8,433 nucleotides of DNA from Dehalococcoidia bacterium (GTDB lineage: Bacteria > Chloroflexota > Dehalococcoidia > DSTF01 > JALHUB01), in contig JALHUB010000050.1 in NCBI GenBank assembly GCA_022865685.1, forward strand, positions 1-8,433, in the 5' to 3' direction. Positions 1 through 4,740 of this stretch are shown one piece after another. Within the stretch, counting starts at the first letter, position 1. Each line of letters begins with the position of its first letter. The notes under the pieces are model-generated. The model did not search any database and was not told the origin of the DNA. It was given only the letters and a program-made list of their open reading frames with translations. Made by a program: the position numbers and the translations under genes.

Positions 1-351
1 GCTGTCGAAGCTGCCGTCGTCGGCTGTGACGCTGTGCGTGGTCGGGCCATTGTTTGTCCAGGTAACGGTGCCGCCCACCTTGATCGTGACAGTCGCGGGG
101 GTGAACTCGAAGTCCTTGATCGTCACGGATGTCTCTTGCCCGGCAGCGCCCGGCGTCGATGTGGGCGCGGTGGTTGCGGCGGCGGTGCCGCTGGCCTGGG
201 GCGCCTTCGTCGCGGTCGCGGCAGGCGCCGTCGTCACTCCCGGCGTGGGCGTCGCGCTCTTCTTCGAGCTGCCACAGGCCATCGCCGAGAGGCTTCCGGC
301 AAGGAGCGCGAGAAACAGCACAGCTAGGCAAATGCGAAATCTGGGGGACAT
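1..351 (-). CDS. Cupredoxin-like copper-binding lipoprotein, C-terminus cut by window edge
   Basis: 117 codons are visible, from ATG at 351 to the left edge, without a stop. The first 26 residues form a lipoprotein signal: a basic start (MSPRFR), a hydrophobic core (CLAVLFLALLAGSLSAMA) and a Cys at residue 27 in the context SAMAC, an acceptable lipobox. An Ala/Thr/Pro-rich linker of about 45 residues follows, as is usual for surface-tethered proteins. From residue about 78 the beta-sandwich of a plastocyanin/azurin-type cupredoxin begins: VTIKDFEFTPATVTIKVGG, then VTWTNNGPTTHSV, where the His of THSV is the usual first type 1 copper ligand. The remaining ligands (Cys, His, Met) would lie beyond the edge. 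The start is supported by AAAGGAG 9 nt upstream (361-367). A role in extracytoplasmic electron transfer or copper binding is inferred from the family. Copper binding cannot be confirmed without the C-terminus. Confidence 0.85.
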   Translation of the reverse strand, partial: MSPRFRICLAVLFLALLAGSLSAMACGSSKKSATPTPGVTTAPAATATKAPQASGTAAATTAPTSTPGAAGQETSVTIKDFEFTPATVTIKVGGTVTWTNNGPTTHSVTADDGSFDS

Positions 352-426
352 GAGAACGGTCTCCTTTCCGTTTTTCGTCGCCGGCCTCCCTGGCCGCAGA
401 CGTCGGCTACTATATCGTCTAAAGTC

Positions 427-432
427 AGTATA
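427..432 (-). promoter_or_regulatory. Possible -10 element upstream of the cupredoxin gene
   Basis: On the minus strand TATACT (5 of 6 to TATAAT) lies 75 nt upstream of the cupredoxin ATG, in a locally AT-rich patch within otherwise GC-rich intergenic DNA. No convincing -35 hexamer sits at 16-18 bp, so this is a weak call. The rest of the 352-572 gap shows no gene and no clear terminator for the operon ending at 573. Confidence 0.25.
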
Positions 433-572
433 TCATCTGCGCAACCGCCGTGGACGTTGAAAACGCGGGCGCCGGACGGCTATTGGAGAGCGGCGAAGCC
501 GTGGAGGGCGCGCCGGTGTCCGAGATATCGCCACGTCGTTGCTGAACTCGGAGTCTGACGGTCGCGTCCCGG

Positions 573-800
573 TCAGCCGTAGTGGAAGTCGAAGAACCAG
601 ATTCCGATGCCGAAGAAGGCGTGAACGCCGACGACCATCGCAATCAGCCCGGCGTTCACAACGTGAGGAACGAACAGGACTCGCCTGCCTCTAACCATGA
701 GTATGCCGCTGGTCACTTGGGCCAGTAGCAGCGCTAAGAGGATAAGGCCCAGCCAGACGTTCAGCGGCTTGTCGAAGACGATAGGGACGGTCACGGCCAA
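573..800 (-). CDS. Small two-helix membrane protein with HX13H motif
   Basis: This 75-aa protein is not a family I can name with certainty. It starts at TTG (798-800), chosen because AGGAGG stands 8 nt upstream. Two strongly hydrophobic segments are visible: residues about 15-36 (WLGLILLALLLAQVTSGILM) and about 43-70. They are joined by a basic turn, RGRR, which the positive-inside rule would place in the cytoplasm. The second helix contains His46 and His60 with 13 residues between them, in a setting (PHVVNAG...GVHAFFG) that recalls the His-bearing helices of b-type cytochromes such as cytochrome b561-like proteins. Haem binding is only a guess, because the protein is half or less the size of such cytochromes and would have to dimerise. 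It begins 26 nt after the ade stop on the same strand, so it is probably the last gene of that operon. Confidence 0.7.
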   Translation of the reverse strand: MAVTVPIVFDKPLNVWLGLILLALLLAQVTSGILMVRGRRVLFVPHVVNAGLIAMVVGVHAFFGIGIWFFDFHYG

Positions 801-826
801 TGGATTTCCCTCCTCTCGGACAGCGG

Positions 827-2581
827 CTACTGCTCGATGCCCAGCGAGCCGAGATCAACGAATTGGCCCTTTCTCGCGTCGACTAGGCCCATGTCGGTGA
901 GCCTCAGCGAGGGGATGACCGGCAACGCGAGGAAGGAGAGGACGGCGAAGGGCTCGGGGATTCGGGCGCCGAGGGAGAGGGCCGCAGCGTTGAGCAAGGC
1001 CCCGCGATGGGAGACGACCGCTGCTGATTCCGTCGACATTATTCCGGCGACCGGCAGAGGCAGCTCTGCAAGCACTTCGCCGCCCGCAACGGCGACGAGC
1101 CCGCCCTGCATCGTCGCGATGCGTCGCACGGCCGCCAGCATGTCGCCCTCGTCGACGCCGACGACGATGATGTTGTGGGAGTCATGCGCGTAGGACGAGG
1201 CCAGGGCACCGCGCTTAAGCCCGAATCCGCTGACAAGCCCGACGCCGATGCGCCCGCTACCCAGGTGCCGCTCGACGACGGCGAGCTTTAAGATATCACG
1301 CTCGGTGTCAGCGACGATGCGTCCGCCTTCGACGCGTACCTCCTCCAGGCGCCGGCCCGTCAGTATCTGCCCCGGAATCGCCGCGATGACAGGGTAGCGA
1401 GAGCCAAGCGCCGGCAGCGCAAACGAGTCGACGCTAAGATCGCCGACGTTGACCGTGTGCAGCAGCGATGGGTCGACGGCGCTCGACGTCTCGAAGAGGG
1501 CTTCCCCCTCTTCCGCCACGGGCCGACCGTCGAAGTAGACGCGACGCGCCAGGGGCCGTCGCAGGTCGTCGCAGACGATGAGATGCGCGCGATAACCGGG
1601 GGCGATGGCGCCCACGCCGCGCAACCCGAAGCGGAGTGCGGGGTTCAGCGTCGCGAGCTGGACGGCGCGTATGGGGTCGAGGCCGAGGTCTATCGCCTTG
1701 CGCACGACGGCGTCGACGTCGCCATCGGATGCGAGGTCGGCGGCGGAGCGGTCGTCGGTGACGAAGAGACAGCGCCCGGCCGTGCGGTCGGTGACGAGCG
1801 GGAGCAGCTCGGCCAGGTTCTTCTCCGTCGTGCCCTCGCGGATCATCAGCCACATGCCGCGACGGAGCTTCTCGCGTCCCTCCGCCAGCGTCGTCGATTC
1901 GTGGTCGGAATGGGGCCCGGCAGCGAGGTAGGCATTCAGCGCCTTACCGCCGACGCCGGGCGCGTGGCCGTCGATCGGACGGTCGCTTGCCATGACGAGC
2001 TTGTCGAGGACGCGCGGCTGTGCCTGGATGACGCCGGGGAAGTCCATCACGTCCCCGAGGCCGGTCGCACCCTCGGTCTCCAGCAGTTGTCGAATCTCGT
2101 CGGGCCCCAGATTCGCGCCCGCCGTCTCCAGCGACGTGGCGGGAACGCACGATGGCGCCATGAGGTGCAATTGCAGCGGCAACGCGGCTGCGGCGCGAAG
2201 GACCGCGCGGATGCCTGAGAGCCCCGCTACATTGGCGATCTCGTGCAGGTCGGTGACGACGGCGACGACGCCGCGCGGCACTATGGCGCGGGCATACTCC
2301 GTTATCCAGAGGTGAGAGCTTTCGACGTGCGTGTGGCCGTTAATGAACGCGGGCAGCAAATAGGCGCCGCGCAGGTCGACGGTGTCACGGGCGCGGTAGC
2401 CGCCGCCCAGGCCGGCGATGCGCCCGTCGAAGACGACGACGTCTGTCTCTTCGATCTCCGCGGTGAGGGTGTTGACGACGCGCGCGTTGGTGAAGAGCAG
2501 GTCGCCCGGAGTGTCGCCGCGCGCGACGGCGATGAGGTCGGCAAGGCCCTGCCTACCGTGGCTTCCGGCAGACAGGCTCAC
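827..2581 (-). CDS. ade: Adenine deaminase
   Basis: The enzyme hydrolyses adenine to hypoxanthine and ammonia in the cytoplasm (purine salvage). At 584 aa it matches the usual length of the Ade/YicP family in the amidohydrolase superfamily. Visible features in order: N-terminal beta-sandwich part (1-75); metal-binding HTHVESS with His83 and His85; VVTDLHEIAN at 108-117, where most homologues as I recall them have DPHEIAN; GHAPG with His206; SDHE at 225-228; FVTDD at 273-277 with the metal-ligand Asp; NPA at 313-315; and the adenine-deaminase-specific C-terminal domain with HDSHN (466-470) and MQGGLVA (491-497). The start is GTG, overlapping the hpt stop as GTGA, which implies translational coupling. 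Hpt uses the hypoxanthine made here. The Leu in place of Pro next to the metal site is the only oddity; all catalytic residues I can place are intact. Confidence 0.95.
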   Translation of the reverse strand: MSLSAGSHGRQGLADLIAVARGDTPGDLLFTNARVVNTLTAEIEETDVVVFDGRIAGLGGGYRARDTVDLRGAYLLPAFINGHTHVESSHLWITEYARAIVPRGVVAVVTDLHEIANVAGLSGIRAVLRAAAALPLQLHLMAPSCVPATSLETAGANLGPDEIRQLLETEGATGLGDVMDFPGVIQAQPRVLDKLVMASDRPIDGHAPGVGGKALNAYLAAGPHSDHESTTLAEGREKLRRGMWLMIREGTTEKNLAELLPLVTDRTAGRCLFVTDDRSAADLASDGDVDAVVRKAIDLGLDPIRAVQLATLNPALRFGLRGVGAIAPGYRAHLIVCDDLRRPLARRVYFDGRPVAEEGEALFETSSAVDPSLLHTVNVGDLSVDSFALPALGSRYPVIAAIPGQILTGRRLEEVRVEGGRIVADTERDILKLAVVERHLGSGRIGVGLVSGFGLKRGALASSYAHDSHNIIVVGVDEGDMLAAVRRIATMQGGLVAVAGGEVLAELPLPVAGIMSTESAAVVSHRGALLNAAALSLGARIPEPFAVLSFLALPVIPSLRLTDMGLVDARKGQFVDLGSLGIEQ

Positions 2582-3108
2582 GGCGTGCCCTCGACGACGT
2601 GCAGGTCGCGCAGGTGGCGGTACTTCTCCGACAGGTCGAGGCCGTAGCCCACGAGCCAGCCCTCGCCGACCGGGAAGCCGACGTAGTCGACGGTGTCGCC
2701 CACCGCCGCGCGCGATCTCTCGCGCAGGAGCAGGGTGCAGGCGCGCACGCTTGCGGGCTGCCGCCCTGCGACGTAGTCGCGGAGGAAGCGCAGCGTCTCG
2801 CCGCTATCGACGATGTCCTCCACGATGACAACGTGCCGGCCGCGGAGGTCGCTGCGCGGGCTCTGGCAGACTTCTACCCTTGCGGCGCGCTCGGTGCCCT
2901 TGAGACCGTAGCTGGCAAGCTGAATGAAGTCGACCTCGGGCGGCTCTTCCATGAAGCGCGTGAGGTCGGCGAGGAAGACGTAGCAGCCCTTGAGGACGCC
3001 GATGAGCAGCGGCGAGTGCCCGCGGTAGTCGCGGCTCAACTCTTCCGCAAGCTCCCGGACACGTTGCTCGATGGCCTGTTGGGAGATCAGTAGTCGAAGG
3101 GGTTGCAT
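2578..3108 (-). CDS. hpt: Hypoxanthine phosphoribosyltransferase
   Basis: The protein transfers the phosphoribosyl group of PRPP to hypoxanthine (and usually guanine), giving IMP or GMP. It is 176 aa, a normal length for bacterial Hpt. Diagnostic parts: LKGCYVFLADL (39-49) with the conserved Lys-Gly; the flexible-loop SYG (66-68); the PRPP-binding signature VVIVEDIVDSGETL (93-106) with its Glu-Asp pair; and the base-binding C-terminal part DYVGF (141-145) and VGYGLDLSEKYRHL (153-166). ATG at 3106-3108 has AGAGG about 7 nt upstream. Its last codon overlaps the GTG of ade, so the two salvage enzymes should be made together. The 5' flank (3119-3147) is hairpin repeat A, which separates hpt from the acetyltransferase gene. 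hpt is often found beside tilS and ftsH in bacteria; pairing with ade is a different, functionally sensible context. Confidence 0.95.
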   Translation of the reverse strand: MQPLRLLISQQAIEQRVRELAEELSRDYRGHSPLLIGVLKGCYVFLADLTRFMEEPPEVDFIQLASYGLKGTERAARVEVCQSPRSDLRGRHVVIVEDIVDSGETLRFLRDYVAGRQPASVRACTLLLRERSRAAVGDTVDYVGFPVGEGWLVGYGLDLSEKYRHLRDLHVVEGTP

Positions 3109-3118
3109 GTCCGACCTC

Positions 3119-3147
3119 TAGGGGCAGGCACGGGGGCCTGCCCCTAC
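3119..3147 (-). repeat. GTAG-headed palindromic repeat, copy A (REP-like)
   Basis: Read on the minus strand it starts GTAGGGGCAGGC and closes GCCTGCCCCTA. The stem is a perfect 11 bp (3119-3129 with 3136-3146) around a 6-nt loop, the longest of the five copies. It fills nearly all of the gap between the acetyltransferase and hpt. The TAG of the head (3144-3146) is the acetyltransferase stop codon, and the other end lies right beside the hpt ribosome binding site. It has no T-run, so it is a poor intrinsic terminator. It is more like an intercistronic REP that could stabilise mRNA or tune hpt expression. Confidence 0.85.
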
Positions 3148-3689
3148 GTGTGAGAGGCGGCTTCCCACTCGCGCCGAAGGATGCCCATTATCACCAAGTC
3201 GCAATAGCGGCCGTCGATGAAGCGGTCTTCGCGGCGGCGGCCTTCTTCGACGAAGCCGCACTTCCGGTAGCATGCCTGCGCGCGCTCGTTGAAGTCGAAG
3301 GTGCCCAGCTCGACGCGGTTGAGGTTCATCTGCTCGAAGGCAAAGCGCAGCAGCGCTCGAACCGTGTCGGTACCGTACCCCTTCGACCAGTAGTCCTTCT
3401 CGCCGATGACGATGCCCAAATAAGCCCGGCGGTGCTCCGGCGATGCCTCGTGGAGGCCGGCGTTGCCGATGTGGACGCCGTCCTTCGTCTCGACGGCGAG
3501 AATGACGTCGGAGAAGCCGCTACGGGTGCGCGTGGCGGTCTCCAGCCATTCGCGCTCGTTGGCCATCGACAGCGGGTAGCGGCCACCCTCGAGGAAGCGC
3601 GTCACCTCGCTGTCGTTCATCCACCGGTGGCAGCGATCGAGGTCGTCGGGCTCCAGTGCCCGCAGCGTTACGAGCTCACCTTCGAGCAT
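3144..3689 (-). CDS. GNAT-family N-acetyltransferase, RimJ/RimL type
   Basis: This 181-aa protein has the Acetyltransf_3 (RimJ/RimL) layout. The N-terminus LVTLRALEPDDLDRCHRWMN is typical of the first strand and helix. GNAGL (75-79) and YLGIVIGEKDYWSKGYGTDTV (90-110) carry the acetyl-CoA pyrophosphate-binding turn (S/KGYGT). NERAQACYRKCGFVEEGR (134-151) is the classic C-terminal motif with the Tyr that often acts as general acid. It transfers acetyl from acetyl-CoA to an amine; the acceptor (protein N-terminus, antibiotic or metabolite) cannot be read from sequence. The reading frame extends upstream to 3722, but ATG at 3687-3689 is preferred because AGGAGG lies 7 nt before it and the homologous region starts there. 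The stop codon TAG belongs to repeat A. Gene order suggests co-transcription with bS22-like, hpt and ade. Confidence 0.88.
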   Translation of the reverse strand: MLEGELVTLRALEPDDLDRCHRWMNDSEVTRFLEGGRYPLSMANEREWLETATRTRSGFSDVILAVETKDGVHIGNAGLHEASPEHRRAYLGIVIGEKDYWSKGYGTDTVRALLRFAFEQMNLNRVELGTFDFNERAQACYRKCGFVEEGRRREDRFIDGRYCDLVIMGILRREWEAASHT

Positions 3690-3756
3690 GTCGCTTCCTC
3701 CTGAGCAGGAACGGCGCGGCAAGCAGACAGGTTGCCGCCTCGCTCAGTTGCTCGGC

Positions 3757-3784
3757 AAAACGGAAATAGGGCGACGGCGTCGCC
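3757..3784 (-). terminator. Weak stem-loop after the bS22-like gene
   Basis: On the minus strand GGCGAC-GCC-GTCGCC (3770-3784) forms a 6-bp GC stem, followed within about 13 nt by a short T-rich stretch ending in TTTT. It lies between the bS22-like gene and the acetyltransferase. The stem is short and the T-run is displaced, so it may be a leaky attenuator or simply a chance palindrome in GC-rich DNA. Confidence 0.3.
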
Positions 3785-3822
3785 AGGAAACAACAGATCG
3801 GCGCGATGAGAGGAAACAGACG

Positions 3823-3918
3823 CTATTTGTGCTTGCGCTGCCAGCGGGTCTTCTTGAGCATCTTGCGGTACTTGTGCTTGCGGATCTTTTTCCGCCGCTT
3901 CTTAACAACAGACGGCAT
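3823..3918 (-). CDS. bS22-like small ribosomal protein (AURKAIP1/COX24-type domain), 31 aa
   Basis: A 31-residue, extremely basic protein: MPSVVKKRRKKIRKHKYR, then KMLKKTRWQRKHK. It closely resembles mycobacterial bS22 and the AURKAIP1/COX24 C-terminal domain (PF08213), whose members keep the pattern SVxKKRRK(K/R)...KH(R/Y)(K/R)...L(R/K)KTR.QR. In mycobacteria bS22 sits on the 30S subunit near the decoding region. The same place here is an inference from family. The start ATG (3916-3918) has a strong AAAGGAG 5 nt upstream, and an extended -10 promoter lies about 45 nt before it, so this is a real gene despite its size. It heads a same-strand run with the acetyltransferase, hpt and ade. Automated pipelines often miss genes this short. 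Confidence 0.85.
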   Translation of the reverse strand: MPSVVKKRRKKIRKHKYRKMLKKTRWQRKHK

Positions 3919-3963
3919 AGGCTCTCCTTTGTTGGCTGATTACCGATGAAGGTTGACCAGCGG

Positions 3964-3972
3964 ATTATATCA
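3964..3972 (-). promoter_or_regulatory. Extended -10 promoter for the bS22-like gene
   Basis: The minus strand reads TGATATAAT, that is, a consensus TATAAT preceded by the TGn extension. No good -35 element is seen at 16-18 bp, as is common with extended -10 promoters. A transcript would begin near 3957, leaving a leader of about 40 nt that includes the AAAGGAG site. It may drive bS22-like, acetyltransferase, hpt, ade and the membrane protein together. Confidence 0.55.
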
Positions 3973-4020
3973 CGATTCAGCGAATCGGACAGACATGGCC
4001 CGTTTTTGGCGCGGCGCATG

Positions 4021-4047
4021 GGGGCAGGCACGGAGGCCTGCCCCTAC
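4021..4047 (-). repeat. GTAG-headed palindromic repeat, copy B
   Basis: On the minus strand it starts GTAGGGGCAGGC, with a 9-bp stem (4021-4029 with 4036-4044) and a 6-nt loop. The TAG (4044-4046) is the stop codon of the RAYT gene. The tail diverges from copy A immediately after the stem (CCCCCATGC rather than CCCCTAGAG), so the head is the conserved end and the tail is not. Confidence 0.85.
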
Positions 4048-4610
4048 AGGACGTTCTCGGGGTCCTCCTTCCAGCGCAGCGGGTTTTCGGCGACGTACCG
4101 GCGAATGCGATCCAGGTCTTCATCGTCGCGGATGACGTGTTCGTAGTAATTGCGCTGCCACAGTCGACGAGGGAAAGGTGGCCAGCCGTTGTCGCGAATG
4201 CCCTGTCGATATTTGGCGGCGGTGAGGGATTTGAAGCGGCGGACCACGTCGGGCAAGGAGATGGTTCCTGTAGGGGCAACCCCCTGTGGTTGCCCCGGGG
4301 GCACGCGACCCGCGTTTTCTGGGCAGGCACGTGGGCCTGCCCCTACGAGAACGACGGTACCGTGAAGGTGATTCGGCATGACAACGAAGGCGTCCAATCC
4401 GACGCCGCTATACCGTTCGGGCAACTCGCGCCACACGGATTCGATCATTTTGCCAGCATCGCTTGGAACCACCTGGTCTCGGGCGACTTCGCCCAAAATG
4501 CGCTCGCGGTCCTGGATACAGATCGTGACGAAGTAGGCGCCCGGCTGGTGGTAGTCGTAGGCAGGGAGCCGGAGGGAACGACGACGATGTCTGACAGGAT
4601 CGTGTGTCAT
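4044..4610 (-). CDS. REP-associated tyrosine transposase (RAYT, Y1_Tnp/HUH family)
   Basis: This 188-aa single-strand DNA nuclease-like protein has all the hallmarks of the family. They are: an N-terminal RRRSLRLPAYDYHQPGAYFV beta-strand entry; FVVMPNHLHG with the HUH metal pair His81 and His83; RRFKSLTAAKY (124-134); and WQRNYYEHVIRDDEDL (151-166), which supplies the catalytic Tyr (Tyr155 or Tyr156), followed by RRYVAENPLRW. RAYTs bind REP hairpins with an adjacent GTAG and cut and rejoin single strands near them; that activity is established for the E. coli enzyme and inferred here. Residues about 89-98 and 106-115 are encoded by repeats D and C inserted in frame in the variable loop after HUH. 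The stop TAG comes from repeat B. ATG at 4608-4610 has only a weak upstream AGAGA, and GATAAT at 4680-4685 could be a -10, so low expression is likely. Confidence 0.92.
   Translation of the reverse strand: MTHDPVRHRRRSLRLPAYDYHQPGAYFVTICIQDRERILGEVARDQVVPSDAGKMIESVWRELPERYSGVGLDAFVVMPNHLHGTVVLVGAGPRACPENAGRVPPGQPQGVAPTGTISLPDVVRRFKSLTAAKYRQGIRDNGWPPFPRRLWQRNYYEHVIRDDEDLDRIRRYVAENPLRWKEDPENVL
4270..4296 (+). repeat. GTAG-headed palindromic repeat, copy C (variant stem, inverted orientation)
   Basis: On the plus strand it starts GTAGGGGCAACC and closes GGTTGCCCC: a 9-bp stem (4273-4281 with 4288-4296) and a 6-nt loop. It differs from the other copies at two stem positions, AA instead of GG, with matching changes in the other arm. 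It lies within the RAYT gene, antisense to it, and is read through as the peptide GQPQGVAPT. A second small palindrome, TGCCCC-G-GGGGCA, overlaps its tail (4291-4303). Confidence 0.82.
4320..4346 (-). repeat. GTAG-headed palindromic repeat, copy D
   Basis: On the minus strand it starts GTAGGGGCAGGC, with an 8-bp stem (4321-4328 with 4335-4342) and a 6-nt loop. It lies inside the RAYT gene in the sense orientation but in a different phase from copies A, B and E, so its TAG is not read as a stop (codons GTA GGG GCA). It encodes GAGPRACP. With copy C it makes an inverted pair with GTAG heads facing outward and about 23 nt between. Confidence 0.85.
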
Positions 4611-4710
4611 GGGGTTCAGTCTCTACGGAAAACCAACGCGTTGTCCGCGACGATGTCGCTGCTGATTGGCCGAGCGAAGATTATCACGAAGTCTCGGCGT
4701 CACGCGAGCG

Positions 4711-4736
4711 AAAAGGGCAGGCGCAGGGGCCTGCCC
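4711..4736 (-). terminator. Probable intrinsic terminator of uvrA, formed by repeat E
   Basis: Immediately after the uvrA stop, the minus-strand transcript folds as GGGCAGGC-CCCTGC-GCCTGCCC followed directly by TTTT (4711-4714) and TCGC. A GC-rich stem with an adjoining U-run is the intrinsic terminator pattern, though four U is short. The T-run lies outside the repeat consensus, so the repeat seems to have been recruited, or to have landed beside an existing T-run. Confidence 0.5.
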
Positions 4737-4740
4737 CTAC
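4715..4740 (-). repeat. GTAG-headed palindromic repeat, copy E
   Basis: On the minus strand it starts GTAGGGGCAGGC, with an 8-bp stem (4715-4722 with 4729-4736) and a 6-nt loop GCAGGG on the plus strand. The TAG (4737-4739) is the uvrA stop codon. With copy B it brackets the RAYT gene in the same orientation. Confidence 0.85.

Larger units (their letters stand above)
4021..4740 (-). mobile_element. RAYT/REP block: transposase gene flanked and interrupted by its probable repeats
   Basis: The block holds one RAYT gene, a same-orientation repeat at each end (B at 4021-4047, E at 4715-4740) and an inverted pair inside (C, D). All have the GTAGGGGCA head. RAYTs are domesticated relatives of IS200/IS605 transposases and are usually single-copy, non-autonomous genes flanked by REPs, which is what is seen. 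I found no IS-style terminal inverted repeats or obvious target duplication. The limits given are those of the outer repeats and may not be true element ends. Confidence 0.65.

Noticed and set aside
452..572. Terminator for the operon ending at 573
   Set aside because: Only short 4-5 bp GC stems are found and no hairpin is followed directly by a T-run.
425..643. 72-codon minus-strand open frame overlapping the small membrane protein and the intergenic region
   Set aside because: It is Ser/Thr-rich without domains and is out of frame with the membrane protein, which has hydrophobic structure and a good ribosome binding site.
1457..2218. 253-codon open frame on the plus strand inside ade
   Set aside because: It is antisense to an intact adenine deaminase, with low-complexity composition and no motif.
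3690..3722. Upstream extension of the acetyltransferase frame (11 more residues)
   Set aside because: The extension would encode the AGGAGG site itself, and family homology begins at the ATG at 3689.
3119..4740. Evenly repeated palindromes as a CRISPR array
   Set aside because: Copies are irregularly spaced (tens to hundreds of bases), occur in both orientations, lie in or at the ends of genes, and no cas gene is present.
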